Below are positions 49,466 to 62,053 of a DNA stretch of 64,000 bases, in pieces. The translations under genes and the position numbers were made by a program. Location of the stretch: positions 1,240,001 to 1,304,000 of the forward strand of contig SRSI01000009.1 in the NCBI GenBank assembly GCA_005656395.1, in the 5' to 3' direction. Under the pieces are notes generated by a model. It saw only the letters and a list, made by a program, of their open reading frames with translations, did no database searches and was not told the origin of the DNA. This stretch comes from Strongyloides papillosus (Eukaryota > Nematoda > Chromadorea > Rhabditida > Strongyloididae). Position 1 is the stretch's first letter, and each line of letters opens with the position of its first letter.

Positions 49466-52400
49466 ATGATAAATCTAGAATTGAATTCCATCTCATTCTT
49501 AGGTTATCAAATTAATTATGAGGCAGCAAAAGAGACACTCTCCGAATTATCAACATCCTTTTCAATACCATGGTAAGTGTAACATTCAAACACATGGAAT
49601 ATATATACATATAATTCTTATGTTAATATAAATCACTAATTCACCTATATGAATAATTTTATCAATAAACTTTATATTTTAGTTTTAATGATTAATATCG
49701 TACGTGTTACCAAACACACCCTTTTATGAAGTTTAATTTAAAAATAAAACATAGACTGTTCATATTTAAAGCTGCTTTCATAAATATTATAAACAAATTA
49801 TTATACTTTTTGGAAATTAAAATATAATGATATTGAAAATACTTGTTATTATATCATTTAAATCTTTTAATCTTTATCCCTAAAAATATTATGTCATTTT
49901 AGTAATAATGAGTATTGTATAATAGCTATTACAAATCTCATTCTTCATAACCTTTCACTTTCACAATATATTTTTCATTCTTTATCAAAAGTTTATCAAA
50001 TTTCACTAGTCTATAAACAATTAAATTTTCTCTTAAAATAACTTTAATTTTAAATTATAAACTTTCTATACTGTTTACACTTAAAAGCGGCATTAAACTG
50101 TAAATTTTTTTTAAAATTAATTATAAACATAACCATTTAATTTAACTATAAAAGCACGTCTTTCGTTTCTTTAATTTTACCAAAAATTTTTTCTACTTTT
50201 TTAGTCTTATATTCTTAGTCTTATTGTAATGACTCTATTTTAAAAGAATTTTATATTATCATTAAATTTAGAAGCATTAAGATTTTTCAACTGCATTTTT
50301 TTACTAATTTTATATATAATAAAAAATATTACTTTTTTTGCGTTTTTTGATTGATTAATACTAAATCTCTTAATTAGTTTCTATTAACAGGTTAAAGATT
50401 CTATCTTTAAATGATCTTAATAACTTTACATAAATATAAATGTTTATCTGGGTTAGATCGGCATCATTTTATAAATTGTTCATTGAGTTGCCTCACTATA
50501 ATGTGTTCACTAACTTTTATAAAACAACTATATACTAACAATCAATGTATTTACTTCTGTAAATGACTCGTCTTTAAAATAATCTTTTATTCTTTTTTTA
50601 TTAAATAATAGTTACTTATAATTTTGATTAATAGGTCTTCTGATAAAAGCCGTCGAAGTGATTCAACAAGTTCTATATTAAATTTTCCTTTAACCGAAGA
50701 AAACAGCTTTTTAACAGAATTAAGTAAGGTACAAAAAAATTCAAAATCAAAATCAACACATTTATATAATATACAAAATAATAATAATTTTTCACATGTT
50801 CAAAATTTAAATGTCAGTGAGTCTTTATCTATTCCAATAGATTATCAAATAAGAAGACATTCAATTGGTAGTGCTGCTCGTAAATCACATAAACACAAGA
50901 TTAAAAAATTATTAAGCAATCAAGGATCAATTTCACCAAATACAATGCCTGATATTATTAGACATTCATCAACAAATTCTAGTATTCTCTCATCAAGACC
51001 TTCAGATTTCAGTAAGTTTTTTTTGTTAAAATGATTATCCTTGAAAAGTATATGACATCTTATTGTCGTTTTTATTCATCCAATTTCTATAGTTTCCTTT
51101 TTTAATTAACTTATCCTTAATAATAGGAATACAAATCATTTAAATGATCATTGGATATTTGAATAAATCATTTAGAATATTTTAAAATCATGTTTTTAGA
51201 AAACTTTAAAACAATTACATGACTTCAATAAAAATTGACTAGTTTGTAATTAATTTCTCCACAAATAAACATTAGTATTTTTAAAAATAAAATTATTGTC
51301 ATAAAAATATATGACATTGCATATTGTTATATTTTTATTTGAAGATTTTTTAGAATATTAGAGATTATTATTAGTATAATAACATGTTTTTCTAACGTTG
51401 ATTATTTAAATCTTTTTTTATTTTCAAAAACTATAGTATAGCTATCAAATATATCAATTTTACTTTGCCAACCCCTAGCTGGCATTTTGTTAGAAGATAA
51501 TAAAAAATAACTTTTGACTATTTAACATTTGATAGATGTCCACAACAAAATATAAACTTTAATACTATATCTTTTACTATTATAAAATGTTATTTTTACA
51601 TTCTTAAATAAACATTCATTTATTTATTTATGAAACTTTAAAAATATTGTTAATATATACTATCTTGTTAACAAGATAAGATGAACCTAAAAATTTTATT
51701 TCTTTTATAAACATGTTTAATACGTTTTATTTCTTTATTTAGATGAAAGTAATTTGCATACCATTGAATGGGACATTTCAATGTATTATTAGTAAAAGCT
51801 TAACAATACATATATTTATTAAAAAGAGTGATAAGATTGTTGTCAATATATATCAATAAGATTATGTGTAAAGCAAGAGCATGTATATTCTCATATCTTC
51901 TTATTGCTTTTTCATATTTTAACAAAACTTATTTATATTTTTTTTGTATGATTAAGGTTTTTTTTCAAATATAACTAGAATTATTTTTCATATACTTTAT
52001 ATAAAATACAACTTTTATAACACTGGGTAATTTTACTTAAATTTCAAGATTTATATACTGTTAGTTAAATAAATATTTATTTCAAGTTCGCTAAAAATTT
52101 TAACATTTTTTTATTAGAAATTTTTTTCTTTTTTGATTGTTTTGTTTGATTTTTAATAGAATTATAAACATTATATAATTATATTTCTGTTACAAAACAT
52201 GATTAATTTAATGGTTATTTAGTTTAATCTTTTTATATATTTTAATTACTGATTAATGAACAGATAATATTTATAATTGACCAATATCGTCTCTATATGA
52301 CAATATTCTTATTAATTATATTTTAATAAAGATATACAAACAAAATTTTGAGTTTAATTATTCTATAAATGTTTAATGTGTTTTAAAAAAAAAGAATTTT

Positions 52401-55400
52401 TAAATAAATACAGTTGTTATATTATAACCACTTATCATCGTTTTCAAATCAAACCATTGTATCGTCTTACAAATATAATTTTTCGTTTTATTTGATGTAC
52501 TTGTTTTCATTTTTAGAATACACATTTAAGAGATAAACAAAGTTATACAAAAAAAAATTCTTCTCATAAATGATCATATATATTTTAAATTATTTATTAA
52601 AAGCAGTGTCTTTTAAATGTTAGATAACAATTTATATATTTGTATTTATTAATCATTTATGTTCTTATGAATAATATAATGTCCTTATTATCAGGTTGTA
52701 CTTTAAATATCCCTGACGTTAAATTTATTTGTTTTTCTTCTTAATAAGCAATTTAATTTTTTATAGAAAAAAATTATACAGTTTTTTGTATATAAAATCT
52801 AGAATAGTATATAATTATAATTGTCATATTAAATTACTTTAAATAGCTATCATGATACGGTGTTATGTTTAGAATTCTTTGTTTTCATAATTTTTTTTAA
52901 TAAATCTGAAATTATATAAAGTAAATAGTTATGTTTTTAAACCATCTATTACTTTCTACTAATATAATTTGTTGTTCCTTATATACGTATATGCGTATAT
53001 AATATATATTTATAGTGTACGTATTTAAGAGTGACAAATAAGCCAAAATGGGCTTTTAATATTAACTGCAAAATCAATATTTTTTACCTGTTGTAATTAT
53101 TAGTAAATATTCTGTATATTCTTTACCATATGTTTTTGAAATTTTGTTTGAAAAAACTTAACATGCAGTATAATTATAAATGTTATTAAAAGTATATTAC
53201 TAAATACTTTTAAAAATATTTTTACACTTTTCTCAAGGATATAACTACTTTTGAAAATTTAATCAAATTACTGATAAAGGGGGAACTTATTTAGTATTTA
53301 TTGTATTTGCGTTAAGTTACTTTTGTTTCATGAAGTCATAATTTTAGCATGCCCTACATTTTGTTCAATTTAATGTTTACAATAGTTATATTTTTTTTTA
53401 TTAAAATAATTTAAAAACATTTGCTTATCAGATTTTAGATGATTTATAGTATTTAAAATATTATTGTAATCTATTTCAGTTATTTGTAATATTTTTATAT
53501 TTACTAAAAAAATAATTTACTCATTCTATAAATTAAAAAAAAAGAAATTTTGTGTAATAAATGCACATATTAATGTTTTTTTTAAGTATAATTTATCATT
53601 TCTACAATTTTTAAATGTAAAATAACATAAAAATATTTTAAAATTTATTTTAGCTTACTTATGCATTATATATTAAAATTTTAAGACTATCGAATATAAA
53701 AAATATGTATAAAATTTTTATCTAATGCTTTTTTCTTTAATTTTAGGTCAAGATACAGATTCTGAAACGAATCCACTTTCAGATGCAGAAATATTAGAAT
53801 CTGTACCTATTGAACCTGAAGTTTCTTCATTATTACTTAAAATGGAAGAATTAAATAAGTAAGTATCCATACTTATTATTTTACATAATTTTTTTTAGAA
53901 TTATTGAAACAGATGCTAGAAGTGTTATTTCACATAAAAGTGTTTCATTATCATCAGAGTTAAATACAGAAACTAATTCACCTACTAGATCATCAAGTGG
54001 AAGTTGTAGACAAAATTCATGTCATTTGGATGATGAAGATAACATTGATTTATGGACAGTTTGGGGGAATTTGGTAAAAAATTGGGAGTATGAAATGAAA
54101 AAACGTCCAAATGATGTAAAAGATTTGGTTCGCCGTGGTATTCCTCAACATTTCCGTACTATTACATGGCAATTATTAAGTAAATCTAATTCTAATAATA
54201 TTCATGATATTTATACCGATTACCTTCGTCAACATTCACCATATGAAAAAGTAATAATGCGTGACATTCCAAGAACATATCCAGAATTAAAATTTTTTAA
54301 AGAGGGAGGACGTGGACAACCATCATTATTTAATGTTATAAAAGCATATAGTATTCATGATAAAGAAGTTGGATATTGCCAAGGATCCGCATTTATTGTT
54401 GGTCAACTTCTTCTTCAAATGCCCGAAGAAGAAGCTTTTGCTGTATTTGTTCGTTTAATGGAAGATTATCGACTTAGAGAATTATATAAACCAACAATGA
54501 CTGATTTAGGTCTTTGTATGTTTCAATTGGAATGTATGGTTCAAGAACAAATGCCTGATTTATATACACATTTTAACAACATGGGATTTGATACTAGTAT
54601 GTATGCTAGTTCATGGTTTTTAACATTGTTTACTACTTCATTACCATTAGATTTAGCTAATAGAATTATGGACTTTTTTCTTGTTGATGGTATGGATGCA
54701 ATTTTTAGAATAGCTATGGCTATACTTCAACAAGCAAGGTTTGATCTTTTACGTCTTGATATGGAAGGCATGTTAAAATATTTCCAAAGAGATATTAAAG
54801 AAAGGTATGAAAATGATCATGATTTATTATTTACCGTTGCTTGTCAAATTACTTTAAATGCTAAAAAGATGAAAAAACTTGAAAAGGAATATATGACTAA
54901 GAGATCAAAAGAACAGGAAGAAGCTATTGAGCTAAGGGTATGTTTTAATAAAATATTTCAAATTAAATTTAAAATGTTTCAACTACTGATGTTCTTTCCT
55001 TAAAATATTTTTATTAAAAAAAAACTCTTTTATTATGATATTTTGTAGTTTTGATGGTAATTTTCATCTTTCTACAGAATATTTAAAAGATTAATGTAAG
55101 ATTTTATATATTTTACAATTATTAATGTCAAAGATAATAATTAAAAATGGTAAATTTGTTATTAAATATGATTTGTTGTTATACAAGCTACAGTTACGAT
55201 AATTTTAAATTTTATTTTTGTTGTTGTACCAGAATACACATAACAACACGCAAGTAAATAGTAATTTAGTGACTTGTTATAAAAATATCTATAACTTTTT
55301 GTTTCTAATATAATCAGTTTTATAGCGATTTTTTTAAGTCAGATTAAAATAGTAAATTTATATCAAGTCTTATTTTAACATTTATAATGCATACATTTTA

Positions 55401-58400
55401 CAGCATTTTTTAATCAACCGGTTATTACTGTCTTTATCGTCATTATACTTCATGTTCAGTTTATATATTAAAAAAATTTTAGTTATACAAGACACTTTTT
55501 TTATCAACAATGTTATAGTATGATTTAATACATGTATTTTATTAATTTAAATTTAATGTTTCATAATGTTAAAATGTTGATTGAAAACATTCAATTTTAT
55601 AAGGTCAAATAGAACCTTTTTATTTTCATAAAAATGAAACAACTAGTTTTTGTGACATTCTGTTTCTAAGATTAGCTATGATTTACACCTTAATCACTTC
55701 TGTCAAAGTTAAAATAAATAAATACATAATTGGTTTTAATGAACTTTTGTAATGCTAATAACTTCATACTTTTATTTTTAAGTAAGTTTAATCTGTTGAA
55801 AGAAATTCCTTAGGTAATTTATTTTCAATGAAAGATAGTTTGTATAAACTTATGCTAGTTTTAAATGTTATAAAACGTTTGAAGTTGATATGTAATTAAA
55901 TAAATATAAATATATTATCTAGATTTAATTCGCTATTATTTTTCTTAATCATATAAATCTTTTCTTTCAAACAATATATAATATTTTTTAGAAAAATATA
56001 ATTAATTACTTATTTTGAGTAATTTATGTGATAAATGTGTTATTATTGAATTGTTGTAACACATAATCGAAACAATCATAATAACATAACATTTTATAAT
56101 TTAATAAATTTTTTTTATTATCTGTTATCGATATTGAAGGTTTATTTTAACTTCAAAATATTTAGTGTATTTTTAGTAGATTTAATTTACTCTTTACTAC
56201 AAACAAGTTTTCTTTGTTCATGTGTTTATTAAAATTATGCGATTAATGATTAATTAAAAATTAGATCAAGAAGAGTTTAAATCACTATAAGAGGAATGTA
56301 CATGAATTAATTCATTTATAACTATTTACGTAAATATAATTTATATTTATTGGTCGTAGTTGCAGACAAAATTTATGTGTCATTACCACAAGACTAATCT
56401 ATTTTAAAATAATAAAATATCTTTTGTAAATATCTTCACATATGATTCATAATTTTTATTGTATCACTAGAATGCTATTTTCCATTTTTTAAAAAAAGAT
56501 TTTTTTTACGTATATATATTTATATATATCACTCTTTCTTCCCACTAGTCAACATTTATTTATTTATTCAAAAAACATTACTACATTTTTATTATATATT
56601 TTTATCTTTATATAATTCATCATACCTACAGATATCTTTTTAAAAATTTTATGCATTCTGAACATCACAGCAAGTCAAATTTACCTCTACAAATTAAAAT
56701 TATTAAATTCTACTGAGGATGATCATTATTTAAATATAACTTTTGTTAATCACTTTTTCACACTTTATTCAATTTGTTTACATTGCACTTCTTCAATTTT
56801 TATACTCCTGTTTTTACATAATTAAAAATAATCTTTCTATAATTGTTATCAATTTAAACAAAAAGTTTTTTTACATTTATTATATATGAAATGTAAATTG
56901 AAAATGACTATGTTAAATTTTTATAATTATTACAACTTTTATATTATACTATATATATATTTATTAATCTCTTTTTCCCGTTAGTTAGTTAGTAAGCTTT
57001 AAAATATCAAAGCTAAAATTTAAAATAATACAAAGTAAATGATACTATTTTGTTCATATTAACTTATTTATATAGATCATATAATTATTTCTTTCCCAAT
57101 AATATAAACTTTTAACATTTACTTAATCAAGATTAAGTTTTTTTATTTATAATATTATTGAAATTTTTATCAGTTGAATTCTTTTGTTCACTACAGGTAA
57201 AAATCAAAGTTTTTGATTATTATATTACTCATTTAATGTATTTTTAAGTGGAGGAGTACCGATCTTTAGTAAATTTTTTTGATAGCTGATAGATGTATTC
57301 ATATATTATATAATATAGCCTGTCATATCTCTTGTCTATCTGTCATGCTATCATAAATTTAAAGATCAACAAAATTTTATTCATTTTTATACCTTAGCTA
57401 TTATAATGATTTATGATATTGTAACTTTCTAATGGTTTTTTAAAATTTTCCTATATTCATATATAATTTTTTTTAGTGTTTATATATATTATTTTTAAAA
57501 TTATTGCTAAAGATAAATTTTAAAGAATTATTAAATATCTTGTAAATATATTCTTAATAATAGTATTGTTTACACTACTTAAATTATATATATGATAATA
57601 ATGGAATAAATACAATCATTTATAATTTTTATAGGTATATTATATAACTATTTTCAAGTGGTATTACTCAATAAATTTCATCTTAACAAAAGTTTCCTAT
57701 AATAATAGCTTTTAATCTTGAGATAATTTTATATATTATTTTATAAGCGTTAACAAGAAAAATTATGTTTTATTACAAGTATGTTGAAGTATTATTATTT
57801 TTTTATAATAACTGTACTTATATTAACACTTAATTATCTTTAACGATCATTAATAATTAATTTATTCATTATAAAGTTTATATAAAAGTATCTTTTACTT
57901 TAGAATTTATTAAACAAAATTCTTTTTGATCTTGTGAAAAGTGATAATTTAATGGTTTGATTATTTACTACCAGATGTTAACTATACTATTACTTTTAAA
58001 ATTTTTAATGAGTCATTTTAATGTTAATAGTTAATCTTAGAATAGTTTATCAATTAATTTTAAAGAATTAATAATGGAATATAATTTCTTTTTAAATAGA
58101 AAATAATTAAAATTAAATAAGATTTTACAATTTTAATTATAACATCTTTTATGTATTTTTTTTCTAAACTATTTTTTTTATTAATTTTATATTTATATTC
58201 GAAATAATTTGCTTGTGCAAAAATGCATTTATTATTTATTAAACATTTTCTCTCTCCGTGTTCATTTAAGCTCTCTCTTTATATATATTCTCTTTTTAAT
58301 GTATAAGTCAACTATATAGGAAATAAACATTTTAGTTAACTACTTTTTGATAAATATTTTAAAAATTATAATTTTCTTTCTAGTTCTTTTAAAATAAATT

Positions 58401-60626
58401 TTCATCTTGATTGATGGATCTTGTAACACTTTTTTTATTTACAAAATATAAGAGAAATCATCTTTCTTTTTCATTATTCGATAGATGTTTATTATACAAC
58501 ACCCATAAATGCGTCTATTTGTCGAATTATATATTTTAAAATTAGTATATCATTCCTTCTGTATTTACTGTACAACATTTTAACTTATTTTTATTCAGAA
58601 CTCTCAAATTACTATCCAAATAGAGGAAAATTGATATAGTTTGTACAAGTGATCATTATTTAACTAAATATTTCTTTTTATCTTTTATTCTATCTTTTAC
58701 TATAATATTTCTATCATGTCCTTTCAAATACCTTCACACAATCCAGATATTAAAATGATTGATTTAAAAGTAAAAGAAAATTCTAATAATAAAAAAAAAA
58801 TTAATTATAAATATCCTTCTGCTTCAACTAGATATAATGGAATGAAAAAAGGCAAATTTGTTTTTGTATGGACAAAAAAGGTACGAAAATATCCCATTAT
58901 TTTTTAATAATAATAATTATTCACAAAAAATTTTTATCCTTCAATTAAAATAATTTGACTGAAAATATTTTTTCTAAAAATATAATAATGGAAGGACACA
59001 TCATTATTAAATGAAGCATTTTTAATCAAAAAATTTAATTTAATTAACTTAAATATAAAAATCTTGTATTTATTTATAAATAATTATTTAAAAATTTTTT
59101 AGAGATTACGTACAGAAAATAGGTTGTTAAGACAAAGAATAGATTATTTGGAACAGGAATCATCAGCACTCGCTGATCGCCTTATTCGTGGTCAAGTTGA
59201 TCTAGCACAAAAAGCAGAAAATTGTCTAAATATCTCACATGAATTAAATATATTGAGAGATATTAATAGCAATGCACATAAAAAATTAGAAGAAGCTTTT
59301 GAAACAATAAGAGAATTAAGTTCCAGACCTAAAAATGATAATATTACTTATGTTGATACAGCCATCCAAGTTGATGATACTACTATGATAGAACATATAC
59401 ATCAACTTCAACAAGAGTTAATTGAGACACATACAAAAAAGAATGATTTAGAAAATGCAATTAGAGAATGTAAATTAAGGTTACAAGAAGTTGAACTTGC
59501 TAATAAAAGACTTCGTGAACAACCTCCTGATGATGGTATTGCTGGATTACAAGAAGAATTAATTTCAGTTAAAATGAGAGAAGCAGAAGCTTCATTATCA
59601 TTAAAAGAAATGAGACAACGCTTTTCAGAATTAGAACAACAATGGGCAAAATATGTACATGCTAGAACATTTGGTGCTCAAGCTCTAGCAATGCAAAGTT
59701 TTGATACATTACCAAAGAATGATGATGATTCTGGTGTAACAAATAGTCCAGATACTGGATCACCTTCTTCTCATACTCAATCATCAACAATGTCATCTTC
59801 CTTATCTCAACAACCAACCTCTGCCAGAGGTAGATTAGCTAATTTAACTGCTAAATTAATGGGAGCGGGATTTGGATATAGTAATGACGAGCCTAATGAT
59901 TCTGGAATGTCAATGAAGGAAATGGAGGATCAATTAATGGGACTTAGAATTCGTGAAGCTGATGCTGTCGCGGAGTTAAAAGAAATGAGACAAAAGGTAA
60001 TGGAACTTGAAACACAAAATCATGTTTGTACTAACCAATTAAAAAGACAAGATGAAGAATTGAAAAAGTTAATAGCAGAATGTGAAAGTAGAAAGAAAAC
60101 CGAAAAAGAATCTGCAGAGCAATTAAAAGAAGAACAAAGAAAGGGTATAGAACTTCAAAGTGAATTAAAAGAAAAAGCTGTTTTACAAAGGCTGAAGTAT
60201 AATGAAGCATTAAATAGTATTGCTGAATTGAAACAACAAATAGCACATTATGAAAGTATGAATGCTGAAAAAGTGGCATGTGCTCAATTAAGGGGTACAA
60301 GTGTCTGTGATATGGATGATGATTCAAATACATCACATAAAAGTTTTAATTTAAATTGTGATGGTGGATCATTGGCTTCAGAAGAAATGTCAGTATTGAT
60401 TGCAGATGTGACAATAAAAATTCCAGAATTTATACCTGATGAAAGAAAATATCTTGATTCTGATGAAGATATAATAGAGGCAGAAGAAAAAACACGAAGA
60501 CCTTTCCGTAAGAATGATAATTGTAAAATTGAAGGAAATATAGGAATTACAGAAACCAATAAATTCCGGGTACGAGAGGATGAAAATGATACAACAGATA
60601 GTGGTTTAAATCTTAGTGATAATTAA
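49466..60626 (+). CDS. EVI5: EVI5-type TBC-domain Rab GTPase-activating protein
   Basis: Rab GAP with a TBC domain followed by a long coiled coil, as in EVI5/EVI5L (reported to act on Rab11/Rab10 pathways and cytokinesis). Exons are 49466-49572, 50635-51011, 53747-53858, 53899-54937 and 59103-60626; product 1052 aa, all junctions in phase. The first 250 residues are Ser-rich and disordered. TBC domain about 275-470: RRGIPQHFR, the arginine-finger motif IMRDIPR (318-324) and the glutamine-finger motif YCQG (358-361). Exon 4 ends in AIELR and exon 5 starts RLRTENRLLRQRI, reproducing the unbroken EVI5 signature across a 4.2-kb intron. The coiled coil covers about 545-720 and 810-940; the acidic tail is divergent. 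Introns of 1.1, 2.7 and 4.2 kb contrast with about 45 bp elsewhere in the window. Confidence 0.9.
49573..50634 (+). other. EVI5 intron 1, 1.06 kb
   Basis: AT-rich intron with a GTAAGT donor and a TAATAG acceptor. I see no nested gene. Confidence 0.6.
51012..53746 (+). other. EVI5 intron 2, 2.7 kb
   Basis: Long AT-rich intron between the Ser-rich N-terminal exon and the acidic exon 3. No nested gene on either strand is evident. A palindrome-like run (TATATACG, then CGTATATA) lies near 52982-53005. Confidence 0.6.
54938..59102 (+). other. EVI5 intron 4, 4.2 kb, with internal candidate first exon
   Basis: Separates the TBC domain from the coiled-coil exon. Mostly featureless AT-rich DNA apart from the candidate alternative first exon at 58716-58880. 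Confidence 0.55.
58716..58880 (+). CDS. candidate alternative first exon of EVI5 (coiled-coil-only isoform)
   Basis: An ATG opens a 55-codon frame (begins MSFQIPSHNPD, ends FVFVWTKK) that stops exactly at a GTACGA donor in phase 0. Splicing to the exon at 59103 would continue in frame into RLRTENRLLRQ. The result would be a 562-aa protein without the TBC domain. The sequence is basic in its second half. No known domain is visible, and a chance ORF next to a GT is possible. Confidence 0.4.
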
Positions 60627-62053
60627 GATTAATAAAAGAAAAGTTTATATCTTCTCAAACTTGACGTGGTATTATTTTTCTCATATATAATTTAAAACAC
60701 AACAACATTTTCTCCTATTTTTGTACTTCAAAATTTATATGTATACATTTTGAATTTATCATCAAGCCATACATGAAAAAAAATTTATTTTTCTATACTA
60801 AAAATGTTTATTAGTATATAAATATAATGACTTTTAACATTTTAAACACAGTACCACACGAGGCCTTCATTGTACACAAGTTAACATAAGCATGTAATAT
60901 TGTGATATTTATTTTAAGATGATTGTTAAATAAATGTTTATTTTATTTTTTGTTGTAATATATTTATGATTTACCAATTAATGGTTTTTACAATTATAAG
61001 TTTTTATAAAAATTTTAAATTTGCCGAAGATAATTGGTTCTAAATAATTATACAATAATTATATTCTATCAATTAAAAACAAAATATTACAATTTTATCT
61101 GTGGTTACAAAACAACATAAAAGTTTGTTGTTTTAAGTATTAATGATTGGTATGTAAATTAATACATTGTCCTAGTAATTTCATCATCATTTACCGATAT
61201 TTGTCATCTAATAAAAGAAGAAATATTTTTACTTGTGTGAATTAATAAATATACAAAAACCAGTTCATCTGACTTTGTTTTTTTAAACACAAAAATATAA
61301 TAACTCTAAAGATATAATTAGTACTTTAGAATAAAATATTTTAAATTATTTTAAAAAATTAAAATATATGTATTTTGTTTGCTTAAAAAATAACAAAGTC
61401 TAAAATACAATAAAGAATTTTTTTTAATTTTGTTTCCTGTTTTTACAATATATGACAAATATTTTGTAGTAATAAATCAACAAAATGTTTTCATATTCTT
61501 GTTGGTGATATCATTAAATTATATAAAAAGAAGAAAAAAATAATCTTTCATAGAATTTATTATTTAAATGAAAATTCAAAAAAAATTTATAAAAGTTAAT
61601 CTTTTTATCAACAAATTGTTTCATAATACCATCTTGTTCTACATATTCATTTATTTTATACTAGTCTTACATGACTTTTGTCTGATTACTTAATCAACTT
61701 AAAAGAATCATTACAAATACTTTTTTCCTTTCTTCATTGATATTGTTAAGCAAACAAATAAGTTTTCTACCTTCACTGACCACGGGGTGAATAACTTTTT
61801 ATTTTGAGCATCAGGTATGCTTTTATATCATATAAAAAGTTAAAAACTGAAGATGTATGATAAACTGAGTCATAGTTTGTTTAGGTCCGGTTACAGGTAT
61901 AAGTTAAAGCATGTTTTGGAGAATAAGGAGAACCGCCTAGGACTAGGTTTATGCTTAAATTGGATTAATTGAAAAATAGAAAAGTTAGTTTATATGTACA
62001 TTATTTTTGTTTTTAATAATACGAAAAGTTATTCTAATATAATATAATTTAAT
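60627..62053. other. intergenic region between EVI5 and the lustrin-repeat gene
   Basis: Holds the EVI5 3' UTR and the promoter of the next gene. It is AT-rich except around 61770-61960, where a GC-richer island with possible hairpins lies; that part is listed separately. Confidence 0.45.
61862..61956 (+). other. small structured, GC-richer island; possible ncRNA
   Basis: Two potential hairpins lie close together. The first is AAACT (61862-61866) with AGTTT (61874-61878) around a 7-base loop. The second is AAGCAT (61907-61912) with ATGCTT (61951-61956), which encloses AACC (61931-61934) with GGTT (61946-61949). A GTTTTGGAG stretch sits between the outer and inner strands. I matched it to no known RNA; it could be a chance fold or part of the downstream promoter. 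Confidence 0.25.
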
